A DNA stretch of 64,000 nucleotides from an uncultured Eubacteriales bacterium (GCA_934444645.1 CAKSCV010000011.1:1-64000), one strand, 5' to 3'; counted from the first letter of the stretch, positions 35,904-45,744 are shown. Program-made: numbers and translations. Notes: a model not told the origin generated them from the letters alone.

Positions 35904-37466
35904 ATGAAAGAATGCAAGCATTTACACAGCACGCAGCTTTCAACCGATTCGTTTACGCATATGCAATGGGGAGAAAAGCTGTCCGACGGCAGGCTCTTCA
36001 CACTCATGGCGGTCGGCAAGCCGGACGGCATTTACAACGCCGGACCCTGTTCGCAGTTTGTTTTCGGGCGCATCTCCGAAGATGGCGGAAAAACGTGGGA
36101 AAAGCCGTATTTTCTCTATGAATGGCCGGATCATGACACCTCGTATCTTCTTTTGGGCTGGAAAATTGACCGAGACGGAAGGCTGCACGTTTTTGCAGAA
36201 GCAACAACCGACGCTCCTCATGACAATCCCAAAAAGCTTGAAGGGCACATTGCCTATGTCCGTTTCGACAGCTATCGCGGCGAAAATCCGCTGTATTCCG
36301 ATATAACGGCGTTGTACCGTTACACCGGTTCGCTCAACAATATCATTGAAACCGAAGCCGGACGGTTAGTTGTTCCGTTTTCCACCTTTATGGGCGATAA
36401 TTTTGTTTCGGGAACCATATGGTCGGACGATCACGGCGTTTCCTGGAAAGCCTCCAACGACGTTTCCGTAAGCAGCGAAGAAACCTCCGCCGAATCGGGC
36501 GCCGTGGAGCCGGTGGTTGCCGAGGTGCAGCCGGGTGTGCTTGTCATGCTTATCCGAACGGTGCTGTTTCGGCTTTGGTATGCCGTATCCTATGATTCCG
36601 GAGAAAGCTGGAGCAAAGCCAAGCCGACCAATCTGCCGTCCTGCAATGCGCCTGCCAACCTGTTAAAACTTCCGGACGGTCGGATTCTATTGACCTGGAA
36701 CGACGGGCTCGGACATCCTATGGCAGACGTTCGGTACAGCTTGGCAAGACAATGCCTGCACGCCGCCGTGTCTTCGGACGGCTTAAGATCGATCCACGGC
36801 GCCCGGATCATCGTTAAAAAAGTGGTCGGCGACCAAGACCGCATTCACAATGCCTACCCGACAGCAAGCAATTACAGCGAAAACGAGGTTCTTTTGTGGC
36901 ACTTTGATGTTTTCGGCAAATGCGGTTCGTCCTGGAAGGCTTTGCAGGGATATCTGGTACGGATGAATCCGGCGTTTTTGGAGGAGACGGAAGTTAAGGA
37001 CAATTGGGCGGAATGGATCAGCGACAGCGAGAAAACGTCTGCCGGAATTGTGCTTAAAAACACAAATGAAATTGCACACGCCATCACCAACTTTCCCTAT
37101 GCCAAAAAGGGCAGCATCAAGCTTGCCGTCTCCGGGATATTGCCGCAAGGCACAAGTATTTTGCTGTCCGACTGTTATCTCGACAGGCTGAATTTTATTC
37201 CCGAAAACAAGAACGGAGCCTACAAAGACGTCGTTGGCGAACCGTACACACGGCTTTCCCCGAATGCTGCCGGCGAATGGCTTATCGAATGGGACGAAAC
37301 CGAAATACGCTTATCGGTTGACGGCAAACAGATTCAAACCTGCCGCAAAAACACAGACGGCTTCAATCACATAACCGTGCTTTTTGAGAAGGACGGAGAA
37401 CTTCGCATCGGGCATTTTCACGCCAAAGCCGAAATTCCCGATTGGGATACCGGGATTCGGTATTAA
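35904..37466 (+). CDS. Sialidase-like BNR/Asp-box protein
   Basis: A 520-residue beta-propeller-type protein with Asp-box motifs SEDGGKTW (about 51-58), WSDDHGVSW (about 173-181) and SYDSGESW (about 228-235), as in GH33 exo-alpha-sialidases and related six-bladed enzymes. The C-terminal 130 residues form a beta domain (EIRLSVDGKQIQTC). No signal peptide or anchor is visible, so it would act on imported oligosaccharides. AGAAAGGAAATAACC precedes the ATG. The nearby YhcH/NanQ-type protein supports a sialic-acid role, but other GH families share this fold. Confidence 0.78.
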   Translation: MKECKHLHSTQLSTDSFTHMQWGEKLSDGRLFTLMAVGKPDGIYNAGPCSQFVFGRISEDGGKTWEKPYFLYEWPDHDTSYLLLGWKIDRDGRLHVFAEATTDAPHDNPKKLEGHIAYVRFDSYRGENPLYSDITALYRYTGSLNNIIETEAGRLVVPFSTFMGDNFVSGTIWSDDHGVSWKASNDVSVSSEETSAESGAVEPVVAEVQPGVLVMLIRTVLFRLWYAVSYDSGESWSKAKPTNLPSCNAPANLLKLPDGRILLTWNDGLGHPMADVRYSLARQCLHAAVSSDGLRSIHGARIIVKKVVGDQDRIHNAYPTASNYSENEVLLWHFDVFGKCGSSWKALQGYLVRMNPAFLEETEVKDNWAEWISDSEKTSAGIVLKNTNEIAHAITNFPYAKKGSIKLAVSGILPQGTSILLSDCYLDRLNFIPENKNGAYKDVVGEPYTRLSPNAAGEWLIEWDETEIRLSVDGKQIQTCRKNTDGFNHITVLFEKDGELRIGHFHAKAEIPDWDTGIRY

Positions 37467-37555
37467 CCCTCCGTGTAACGGTGTCAAAACGGGCGTTCCG
37501 GTTCTTGCAGAAAAACTTAAAGATTTCACAAATTTTTTTTTAAGGAGAGGAAATC

Positions 37556-39730
37556 ATGAAACGCACTATTTTTGCCTCCATTTTTGCAGCAGCTCTCTTA
37601 TGCTTAAACACCTTTGCCTTTACGCCGGAAGCGGCAGAGCAAGCCGCTGAACCGGCAACGGAAAGCAAACAGCTGCTGTTGAACGAAGAGCTCACCTCGG
37701 AATTGCTGTTTTTCCAGGATTTTGATCAGCTTCCGGTTGGGGTCTGTCAAAGCGGCGATATTGCCGGTATGCTTGCCGGAACAGAAGGAAACAAGCTTGT
37801 TGATTTCGGGAAAATGGGCTGGGGTGTTATCAGCGAAGGCTGCTCTTTTGAAGTCTGCGAAGAAGAAAACGGCAACCGTTACTTAAAAGTTACCGGCGAC
37901 ATATACAAAGCCTTCGGCGTTTGGTTTGAAAACGATGCCCTGCATTACTCCGTCGCTTCGTTCAACTATAAATATCCCGCGGCAGATACCTGTAAAACCG
38001 TAAACAGTGCCACTTATTCTGCTAAAGGCGCCATGTATGTCGGGAACAACAGTTGGGCGGCAGACGGTGCTCTTACCGATGCCGCAAACACTGCTTGGAC
38101 ACAAGTCAGCGGAAAGCCGCATTCGGTTGTACAGGGTCCTTGCTTCGGGTTGGCTTTCAATCAAAGCTCCGGTGAGAGCGTCATTTATATTGATGACCTC
38201 ACGGTTTGGTCTTTTTCCGAATCCGTAGAAACCGCTCACAACAGTGCCGTTGCAAAGACGGTCTCCTTTGCAAACACGTCCGGCTATGAGGCTGCCGAAA
38301 TGCCGGCAGACATCACCCGTTGTGTGTGGTACAACATTTACAACGCACAAAACAAGGACAAGGTTACAGTCGATTTAAGCACGATTGTTCCGCTATCGGC
38401 TCCGTCCGGGTATGCATTTGCCGGATGGTCTGCCTCGGAGGGCGGCACGCGTGTCAAAGACTGCCAATACCGGAATTTCAGAGTGCCGGGTGACTTTACC
38501 TTTTATGCTTTGTGGGAAAAGGCAAAACCGACAGTTGTGTATGAAGATTTTGAGGACTTTGCGGTTGGTCAAGCCTTAACCGGTGATGACCTTGCTTTTT
38601 TGAATTTGGGACAGCTCGGCTACGATACCTCCGCAACGGTTATTCTCGATGAGCTTACCGGCAGCAAGGCGCTGAAGATCTCCGCCGTAAGATTTGGCGG
38701 TTTTGAGCTTGCAAACAGAAATCTTTCTGCCCAAACGGAATACTTTACCTTTGACTATCGCTTTGAAACCGGGGACGGTCCGGATTTTACCGCTTACAGA
38801 GGTGAAAATTTTACGGCAGGTCGTACTCTTGTTGCCAAAAAAACCGTTTGGAGCAATTTCATTCAGCTTTTCTATCCGACGGACAGGGTGTACGGCTTTT
38901 ATTTCAGCGGCTATGATGCCGGCGGAAACTACTCAATTATTATCGATAACCTTTACTATTGGGCAATTCCGGCCGGGTTAACCAATGACGAAAAGAAGGC
39001 GACAATTTCTTTTACAGGGTCAACGAAAGGTGTTTTTCCGGAAAATGCAGAAATGCCGGAGCCGATTGAAAAAGACCTTTGGGAAAATGCAAACACCGAC
39101 GACAACACCCTGCATTTGAAAACCATTCTTCCCTCCTCTGTTCCCGGCTACCGCTTTTTGGGATGGTCCCGCGCCGACGGCGGCACGGTGATTGGCGTAA
39201 ATTACAATGACTACCGTGCGATTAAGGACGAAACGCTTTACGCTGTTTGGGAAATCGATACACCGGTCATGACCGGGCACACCTCGATTCGCACCAACGA
39301 AAACGAACCAAAGCAAGCCATCCGCTTTCAAGCCAAGGTCAGCGGCGCAATGTTCATGGCTTGTGAGGAAATGGGCTTTTTGGCAACACGTGAAAGCAAG
39401 CTTGCCGAAAACGAGCAGCTGACACTTGAGCTTGGCAACGGAAAAGTCGTTTCTGCCGCTGTTGACAAAAGCAAAGTGCAGGCGAACACAGACGACTCTC
39501 TCACCTGGGCAGTGGTATTAAAGAATATTCCTAAAAAAGCCGAATATCTGAAAGAAGAGCTTATCGTCCGCGCTTATGTCAAACTCGGCGGAAACATCTA
39601 TTACGGCAATCCTGCAAAAAAGAGTATTTATGATACGGCAAAAAGCTATGCAAATGAATATCCGGACAACCTTCCGGAAGCCATTCAGGAGATTATCAGA
39701 ATAGCGGAACAAGACGCTATGCATAACTAA
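37556..39730 (+). CDS. Secreted multidomain beta-repeat protein (724 aa)
   Basis: The signal peptide is MKRTIFASIFAAALLCLNTFA. Two copies of a unit follow: a carbohydrate-binding-like module (LFFQDFDQLPVGVCQSGD at about 50 and VYEDFEDFAVGQALTGDD at about 325), each followed by an InlB-type repeat ending in GYAFAGWSASEGG...TFYALWE or GYRFLGWSRADGG...TLYAVWE. The C-terminus (about 570-720) is a module with SIRTNENEPKQAIRFQAKV and YAVKLGG-like YVKLGGNIYYGNPAKKS that recurs at the end of the 1386-residue protein downstream. No catalytic motif is seen; probably a glycan-binding or adhesion protein. AAGGAGAGGAAATC precedes the ATG. Confidence 0.8.
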   Translation: MKRTIFASIFAAALLCLNTFAFTPEAAEQAAEPATESKQLLLNEELTSELLFFQDFDQLPVGVCQSGDIAGMLAGTEGNKLVDFGKMGWGVISEGCSFEVCEEENGNRYLKVTGDIYKAFGVWFENDALHYSVASFNYKYPAADTCKTVNSATYSAKGAMYVGNNSWAADGALTDAANTAWTQVSGKPHSVVQGPCFGLAFNQSSGESVIYIDDLTVWSFSESVETAHNSAVAKTVSFANTSGYEAAEMPADITRCVWYNIYNAQNKDKVTVDLSTIVPLSAPSGYAFAGWSASEGGTRVKDCQYRNFRVPGDFTFYALWEKAKPTVVYEDFEDFAVGQALTGDDLAFLNLGQLGYDTSATVILDELTGSKALKISAVRFGGFELANRNLSAQTEYFTFDYRFETGDGPDFTAYRGENFTAGRTLVAKKTVWSNFIQLFYPTDRVYGFYFSGYDAGGNYSIIIDNLYYWAIPAGLTNDEKKATISFTGSTKGVFPENAEMPEPIEKDLWENANTDDNTLHLKTILPSSVPGYRFLGWSRADGGTVIGVNYNDYRAIKDETLYAVWEIDTPVMTGHTSIRTNENEPKQAIRFQAKVSGAMFMACEEMGFLATRESKLAENEQLTLELGNGKVVSAAVDKSKVQANTDDSLTWAVVLKNIPKKAEYLKEELIVRAYVKLGGNIYYGNPAKKSIYDTAKSYANEYPDNLPEAIQEIIRIAEQDAMHN

Positions 39731-39743
39731 GAAGGTGGAAGCA

Positions 39744-39878
39744 ATGAAAAATAACAAAAAAATATACGAGGAGCCTGCAATCCGGATACTCCTTGCAGAG
39801 GATATTATTATGACAAGCATCTGCCAAGACGGCTTTTCCGAATATTCAGACGAGCTGGATATGGAAGCCTTGTATTAG
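39744..39878 (+). CDS. Short peptide (44 aa), YEEPxIxxL...EDIIMTS type
   Basis: Below usual gene-finding limits: ATG at 39744, TAG at 39876-39878, with AAGGTGG 6 nt upstream. The sequence begins MKNNKKIYEEPAIRILLAED, continues IIMTSICQDGF and ends DELDMEALY. Small clostridial proteins with the K-Y-E-x-P-x-I...E-D-I-(I/V)-x-T-S pattern are common beside surface or export genes, but their role is unknown. It sits 13 nt after the 724-residue secreted protein, so it is probably translated from the same mRNA. Confidence 0.65.
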   Translation: MKNNKKIYEEPAIRILLAEDIIMTSICQDGFSEYSDELDMEALY

Positions 39879-39890
39879 CCTTATCCAAAA

Positions 39891-39928
39891 ACCTGCCGGG
39901 TTTGCAAAATTTCGACAAATCCGGCAGG
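39891..39928 (+). terminator. Terminator after the short peptide gene
   Basis: CCTGCCGGGTTTG pairs with CAAATCCGGCAGG around a 12-nt loop; the following T-run is interrupted, so termination may be partial. Confidence 0.65.
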
Positions 39929-40008
39929 CGTATGTTTCGTATTTTTCCGGCGGAAGCTATCCGTCCGGTCACAGCAAAAACGCTTTTTACTGACAGGAGA
40001 TTAAAAAC

Positions 40009-40455
40009 ATGATCGTATCCCACATAAACAACTCGGATAAATATTTTTGCCTGCACAGGCATTTGAAAGAAGCCTTTGCCTTTTTGAGAACGCTTGACAA
40101 AAGCACCAAGCCGCAAAGCTTTTCATTTGACGGCTTTTCCGGCAGTATTGTTGCTGTCAAAACCGATAAAAAGCAAGAAGAATCGGAATTGGAAGCGCAT
40201 CGCGAATATTTGGACATTCACTATGTGCTCTGCGGAGAAGAAGGCTTCGGCTATGCAGATGTGAGCTCCTTAACGCCGACAACGGACTATAACAGTGAAA
40301 AGGACTATATTTTGCTGAAAGGCGGGATGGACAAGCTCTTGTTGAAGGAAGGCGAATTCTGCATCGTTTTTCCGGAGGATGCACATCTGCCGGGAGGCTT
40401 CGGGCGGACGACGGACAAGCTGAAAAAAGCAATTGTTAAAATAAAGCTGGATTAG
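40009..40455 (+). CDS. YhcH/YjgK/YiaL family protein (sialic acid anomerase NanQ-like)
   Basis: A 148-residue cupin-fold protein with the family signature HREYLDIHYVLCGEEGFGYA (about 64-83) and FCIVFPEDAHLPG (about 120-132), whose His/Glu residues bind a metal. Members such as NanQ open or epimerise the anomeric carbon of N-acetylneuraminate or related sugars to speed catabolism. GACAGGAGATTAAAAAC precedes the ATG. Its place between secreted proteins and near a sialidase-like gene supports a sialic-acid pathway, although no nanA/nanE/nanK genes are in the window. Confidence 0.85.
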   Translation: MIVSHINNSDKYFCLHRHLKEAFAFLRTLDKSTKPQSFSFDGFSGSIVAVKTDKKQEESELEAHREYLDIHYVLCGEEGFGYADVSSLTPTTDYNSEKDYILLKGGMDKLLLKEGEFCIVFPEDAHLPGGFGRTTDKLKKAIVKIKLD

Positions 40456-40491
40456 CTTGTCTATAAGCTTTTTATAGAAAGGAACGACATC

Positions 40492-43400
40492 ATGAAACAT
40501 ACGTATTTTCTCAAAACGCTGTGTGTCCTTTTTGCGCTTTGTTTTGCTTTTGGCGGAACGGCTTTTTCGGCGCCGATCGAAAACAGCGCAAGCACGCAGG
40601 CAGCAGCCGAAAAAGCCGGTGTTTTGCCGGGCCTGAATATGCTCACCGGCACCGACAAGCCCTATGGCTTTGAAACGGCGGAAGAAGCAGACGCTTTTGC
40701 AGGCGTTCTCACGGCAAACTGCATGAACGGTACGGCAGCTGTTGCCGACAATCCGGCAAAGGATGCCGTCAACGGGTCGAACAAGGTACTGCATATGACA
40801 TCGACCTTGCCGGATAAAAACGATGCATATCCGTCGCTTGTATATTCACTCCCTCAAAAAAGCGAAGCCGAAAGACCGGTTTATGTAAGCTTTATGTATA
40901 AAAAGACATATACGCCGGAGGCCGGCGAAGCCTGCCCGGACGCCGCTAACATTTGGGTGATGAAGGGCGGCAGCATTGCCGCAACGCCGGACGCGTATCT
41001 TGTTGACAAGCCATGGAAGCAGTTTTCTTCTTTGGTCGATTTCGCCAAGGCAACCATTCCCGGCACAAGCACCGTTGATCCGGCAGACGTGACGGATATC
41101 AGCCTCCAATGGAAAATTCTCAAATCTGCCGGCACAACGAACTATTGGCTGGATGAAGTGCTCTATATTCCGTCCTATAAAGCAACCTATTTTGCCAATG
41201 ACGGCACGGAGGAGGTCATTGCGACCGAGTATTTTCTTTTTGATGAAAACGGACGTATTCGTTCGGATTATGCGGTCAATCAAGCTTACAACGCCAAACG
41301 CTTCGGTTATTTTTTCAAGGGGTGGGCAACAACGCCAAGCGGAGAAGCTGTAACGGCCGTTAACTTGCACCATGAGGACGTCGCGTTATATGCCGTTTGG
41401 GAAAAAGACCCGGAGCTCCCGGAACCGACAACGTATCTGTGGGACTTTGAGGAGGCTTCTTCGCAGGTGTGGCTTGCGGCAAACGAAGGCTGTTCCGTCA
41501 CGTACAAAAACGGAATGCTCCTTGCGACAGCAGCCGAAAATGCCGATGACGCCTATCTGTATCATCCCGCTTTAAGTCTTGACACCAAATCACACCGTTA
41601 TTTGATTGTCAAAGCGCGAAGCCGCGGCAATGTTGACAGCATTTTGTTCACGTTTACGACTTCGGATAATTCCGGAACCGAAGAAAGCAGAACCGTTGCT
41701 CTGCCGCTGGATACAAACGCCGACGTGTTCAGGGAATACTCTGTGTTTCTGTCCTCAAACGATTGTTGGACAGGAAGCTATCAGACCTGTATGCTTCGGC
41801 TTACCGGCAGCGGCACACTTGAAATCGAGGAAATCCGTTTAGCCACATTTTATGAAGCCTCTGCCGATGTTCCGGCAAGTGAGTACCATTATTCCGACGC
41901 TCAATACAAAGCCTGGGGCAACACCTCCAAAACCGTGAATCCGGACGGAACCGTAACCATTACCCGTGCCGGGGACAGCACCCAAGGCGCGTTGGATCTG
42001 ACAGCTCCGACCAAACCGTTAAATACTGGCATTTACAACAAGCTTGTTATCAAGGCGAAAACAGGCTCTGTTATTCCCGGCTTTTGCGTTTATTATGCAA
42101 CCTCTGCGCATCCCGGTTACAGCGGCGACAAAACCGTGGACACGCAAACCCTCTCTGCTTCGGACAGCGAATATACGTATTTTGTTGCCGATATGAGCGA
42201 AGAACCTCTTTACGACGGCAACGCAGCGACCTTTATGATTGCTGCCAAAGGGATCGGCTCTGCGGTAATTGCAGACATTTTCCTTTGTGATAAAGTCGAG
42301 TTTTCGGAACAGAAAAAAATCGAAAAGCTCCGGTTATATACCACAGCAACCGAAATTACCGAAAACAACGGTCAGGTGACCGTTTACCCATATGTCCGCT
42401 ATACTGACGGAAAAGAAATCACACACGCGGTCTTTGTGACCGACACCGTCAATGCCAAGCTTGACCATAACGAGGACGGTTCTCTTACCCTTACCGGCAT
42501 GATGAACGGCTCCATAACCGTGACCGCGATGATTGACGGTGTTGAGGAGCCGCTTTCGGCAACCGTTGTCATATCCGGCCAGCCGGAACGCATGGCAGTC
42601 AATGATTACAAGCTGCTTATTTTCGGCAATTCCATCGCAAACCATGCGTCTGCGCCGAGTATCGGCTGGAATCGTGACTGCGGCATGGCGGCGACCTCTC
42701 CCGAAAAAGACTATGTTCACCGTTTGCAGTTCTGTATGAACGAAAAATTCGGCGCCATGAGCACCTCCGTGGAGTTCGGCACCTCCATTGCCGCCTTTGA
42801 ACGCGCGATTCCGAAGAATGACATCACCAAAGACTATATGGATATGATTCCGGTATATGTCAAAGATGTAACAACCGCCAAGCCGGACATTATTTCCATT
42901 CAGATGGGCGAAAACGTGAGCTCCGGTCCGACGGCGGAAACGTATAAGCACGCAGTCAAATGCTTGGTGAATGCTTTTCGTCAAGCCGCTCCGAATGCCG
43001 TTATCGTTGTGAGCACGCCTTTTTGGGGCGGCTATGAGAAAGTCGTCGGTATGACCGAGGCTGCCGGTGAGCTGAATGTCGGTCTGGCACTCGTTCACAC
43101 CTTGAATTCTCGTGAAAACATGGCATGGGACGACGTTTCCCTTAAAGACGCCATCGACGGCGTAAAGAACCATCCGGGCGACCTCGGTATGGACAGAATC
43201 GCCAAATTGATTTTCGATCAGGTGAATATTCGCCTTACACGCAACGACAGAACACACTATACGATGGTTTTGCAAGGGGTGGAATTTGCCGAAGATACCG
43301 TAACGGAAATCACAGAGGCTGACGCGTCGGTACAGCTTTCCGCAAACGTTATTCCGGCAACCGCTCCGCAGGCGGTGACCTGGTCGGTAAGCGACAAGAA

Positions 43401-44652
43401 TCTTGCGACCATTACCGCTGACGGCGTTCTCACCGCAAAGAATGACGGCGTTGTTACGGTTACCGTTACCTCGAAATACAATGCTTCTCTGAGCGCTTCG
43501 ATCGACATTACCATTTCCGGTCAGACGACTCCGTGCACCGTAACCTATGATAAGAACACGGAGGATACCGTTACCGAGCTTCCCGAACCGAACAGATTTG
43601 CCAAGAACACCTTTGTCTTTGACGACGGTTATCCGGTTCGTGAGACCTACAAGTTCTTAGGCTGGGCACTCACGCCGGCCGGCGAACCGGTAAAAGCGAT
43701 TGAAATTACCGGCGACGTCACGGTCTATGCACAGTGGGAAATCGCCAAGAGCTGGTCGTTCGATACCGACGGCTACAAGGAAAACTTCACGATTGACAAC
43801 GGCTTTAACCAGTACGTTCTCGACGGCAAGTTCATGTCGATTGCAACCGATACCAACGTAGCTACCGGTGAAGTGCTGAAGGTCAACTCGCCGAAGCTGA
43901 ACCTCAACGCCTCCGATTATTACGCACTTATCATCACCATGCAGAACACCGAAATCGCGACAGACACGGTTCTTGACATGACCATTCATACAACCGGCGG
44001 CGATGTGAAATTCCGGGAAAAAGTCGTTACCCGCGACTATACCACCTATTGCTTCAAATTAAGCAAGGTTTCCGGAACGATTACCGGCTTTGAATTCACG
44101 CCGACCAATGTGGACTGCACCATCAACCTTGATGAGATTGCCTTCGTAACACAACCGTTTATCGCATACGATTCTTCCGCTTCGATTCGTGCAGCCGCGC
44201 CTATCGGTGTTCGCTTCCGCGCCGGAATTGCCAACAAGCTGCTTGTTTCATCGGTACGGAAAGACGGCTTTGCCGTAAAAGAGTACGGTTTTCTTGTTTC
44301 GGTCGGCAGTCGCATAAACGCGTCGGAAAGCCTCACTCTGGAGGCGGTCAAAGATGGCAATGCCGTCAAAGGCGTTGCTTACGATGAAAAAACCAATATC
44401 CTTTACAGCACGACGGAGGACGCACGGATCATCGCAGCAGTGCTTTTGGGTGTGCCGGATACCAAGGACGCATATACCATGGATCTTTTCGTCCGCTCAT
44501 ATGTCGTTCTTTCAAACGGTATAGTCCTCTATGGTCAGCCTGTTACAGACACCATGTATGATATTGCCCTGCGCGTCATGGAAACAATGACCGGCAAAGA
44601 GCCGTATGCAGCGTTTATCTATCATATAATCGAAATTTCCGAACTGACTTAG
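40492..44652 (+). CDS. Secreted 1386-residue protein with SGNH hydrolase domain
   Basis: Signal peptide (TLCVLFALCFAFGGTAFSA). Modules in order: carbohydrate-binding-like (about 55-225), InlB-type repeat (FFKGWATTPSG...VALYAVWE, about 230-305), two beta-sandwich modules (about 310-620), a Big-like segment (about 630-700), then an SGNH/GDSL esterase domain (about 703-920) with block I LLIFGNSIA (nucleophile Ser), block III QMGENVSSG and block V HPGDLGM. A Big_2 domain (about 925-1010), another InlB-type repeat, a CBM-like module and the C-terminal module shared with the 724-residue protein follow. SGNH enzymes in this setting are often sugar O-acetylesterases, which would fit O-acetylated sialic acids (inference). 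AGAAAGGAACGACATC precedes the ATG. Confidence 0.85.
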   Translation: MKHTYFLKTLCVLFALCFAFGGTAFSAPIENSASTQAAAEKAGVLPGLNMLTGTDKPYGFETAEEADAFAGVLTANCMNGTAAVADNPAKDAVNGSNKVLHMTSTLPDKNDAYPSLVYSLPQKSEAERPVYVSFMYKKTYTPEAGEACPDAANIWVMKGGSIAATPDAYLVDKPWKQFSSLVDFAKATIPGTSTVDPADVTDISLQWKILKSAGTTNYWLDEVLYIPSYKATYFANDGTEEVIATEYFLFDENGRIRSDYAVNQAYNAKRFGYFFKGWATTPSGEAVTAVNLHHEDVALYAVWEKDPELPEPTTYLWDFEEASSQVWLAANEGCSVTYKNGMLLATAAENADDAYLYHPALSLDTKSHRYLIVKARSRGNVDSILFTFTTSDNSGTEESRTVALPLDTNADVFREYSVFLSSNDCWTGSYQTCMLRLTGSGTLEIEEIRLATFYEASADVPASEYHYSDAQYKAWGNTSKTVNPDGTVTITRAGDSTQGALDLTAPTKPLNTGIYNKLVIKAKTGSVIPGFCVYYATSAHPGYSGDKTVDTQTLSASDSEYTYFVADMSEEPLYDGNAATFMIAAKGIGSAVIADIFLCDKVEFSEQKKIEKLRLYTTATEITENNGQVTVYPYVRYTDGKEITHAVFVTDTVNAKLDHNEDGSLTLTGMMNGSITVTAMIDGVEEPLSATVVISGQPERMAVNDYKLLIFGNSIANHASAPSIGWNRDCGMAATSPEKDYVHRLQFCMNEKFGAMSTSVEFGTSIAAFERAIPKNDITKDYMDMIPVYVKDVTTAKPDIISIQMGENVSSGPTAETYKHAVKCLVNAFRQAAPNAVIVVSTPFWGGYEKVVGMTEAAGELNVGLALVHTLNSRENMAWDDVSLKDAIDGVKNHPGDLGMDRIAKLIFDQVNIRLTRNDRTHYTMVLQGVEFAEDTVTEITEADASVQLSANVIPATAPQAVTWSVSDKNLATITADGVLTAKNDGVVTVTVTSKYNASLSASIDITISGQTTPCTVTYDKNTEDTVTELPEPNRFAKNTFVFDDGYPVRETYKFLGWALTPAGEPVKAIEITGDVTVYAQWEIAKSWSFDTDGYKENFTIDNGFNQYVLDGKFMSIATDTNVATGEVLKVNSPKLNLNASDYYALIITMQNTEIATDTVLDMTIHTTGGDVKFREKVVTRDYTTYCFKLSKVSGTITGFEFTPTNVDCTINLDEIAFVTQPFIAYDSSASIRAAAPIGVRFRAGIANKLLVSSVRKDGFAVKEYGFLVSVGSRINASESLTLEAVKDGNAVKGVAYDEKTNILYSTTEDARIIAAVLLGVPDTKDAYTMDLFVRSYVVLSNGIVLYGQPVTDTMYDIALRVMETMTGKEPYAAFIYHIIEISELT

Positions 44653-44698
44653 AAAATTCCTTATAACCTGCACGGATTGCGTGCAAATTCTCCTTTTT

Positions 44699-44736
44699 CA
44701 CACGTCCTTGAAGAGCTTTTGAGGACGTGTGTTTTT
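44699..44736 (+). terminator. Terminator of the glycan locus
   Basis: CACACGTCC pairs with GGACGTGTG, followed by TTTTTGTG. Confidence 0.8.
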
Positions 44737-44893
44737 GTGATAAAGAAAAATCAGCGGATATTTTATGGGACATTATGTCACCTCCTATTGCAAAATCGTC
44801 GGAGGTATGGTAAAATATTCTTGCCGAAAAATTCTGTTTGACTTTTCGGTTCTTTCGTGGAAGCGATAACCTGCAAGATAAAGGGTGAGAACA

Positions 44894-45736
44894 ATGTCTT
44901 TTAGTAAAACCATTCAAATGTACATATTTGACGGGAACCCCAATGGGCGAATTATGTGTGAGCTTTCAAACTGGAATGGCCGCGTATATAAAATTTCAAG
45001 AAATGAGCTTGCTGAATTTTCTCAGAGAGAGGATTCGGAAAACACGGGTGTTTATTTTTTGTTCGGAAAAAACGAAGAAAACTGTGACACCGTTTACGTC
45101 GGAGAAGCGGAAAGAATGTTTTCAAGGATTAAGCAGCATTTAAGAGATTCCGAATATTGGAATGATTGCATTGCTGTTATCAGCAAAGATGATTTGCTCA
45201 ATAAAGCACATGTAAAATATCTTGAAAACAAATTTTATCTATTGGCACAAAACGCCGGAAGAGCCGTTATTATCAACAATACGATTCCCACCTGTTCTTC
45301 TATATCGGAATACGATGAAGCAATGCTGCAAGAGTTTATCAACAACGCAAAATTGCTTGTAAACACACTTGGATTTAAAGTGTTTGATACAATTGAGGAT
45401 ACAGCCGTAAAACATAATGATACGGAACAGTATTTTTTCATAAAGGCAGCACGAGGAGCAGATGCTAGGGGTGTGGTTGTATCCGACGGGTTTGCCGTAA
45501 TGCAAGGTTCAATTATTGCATCTTCTACAGTTCAAAGCATGTCAGAAAGTCTCAAAAAGCTGCGGAGTTCTTTGATTGAAAAAGGAATTATCGATGAAAC
45601 TTTTAAGTTTACACGGGACTATATTTTTACAAGTCCCTCTCTTGCAGCAACGATTGTTATGGGGCGTAATGCAAACGGCCGCACAGAATGGAAAAACGAG
45701 GAACACAAATCCATAAGAGATATAGAAGAATCCTAA
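44894..45736 (+). CDS. GIY-YIG nuclease-fold protein with DUF4357-like C-terminus
   Basis: A 280-residue protein. Residues about 48-130 form a GIY-YIG domain (GVYFLFGKNEENCDTVYVGE, with Arg in FSRIKQHL and Glu in LENKFY); the C-terminal 90 residues (ARGVVVSDGFAVMQGS...) resemble DUF4357, a common partner of this nuclease fold. The GTG at 44885 is possible, but the ATG at 44894 has AAGGGTGAG upstream. Related genes are scattered among mobile or defence genes. Function here unknown. Confidence 0.8.
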   Translation: MSFSKTIQMYIFDGNPNGRIMCELSNWNGRVYKISRNELAEFSQREDSENTGVYFLFGKNEENCDTVYVGEAERMFSRIKQHLRDSEYWNDCIAVISKDDLLNKAHVKYLENKFYLLAQNAGRAVIINNTIPTCSSISEYDEAMLQEFINNAKLLVNTLGFKVFDTIEDTAVKHNDTEQYFFIKAARGADARGVVVSDGFAVMQGSIIASSTVQSMSESLKKLRSSLIEKGIIDETFKFTRDYIFTSPSLAATIVMGRNANGRTEWKNEEHKSIRDIEES

Positions 45737-45744
45737 AAAAGAAA

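Noticed and set aside
42334..43275. 313-codon minus-strand frame opposite the SGNH domain
   Set aside because: The plus strand carries the signal peptide and catalytic blocks; the antisense frame has no start signals.
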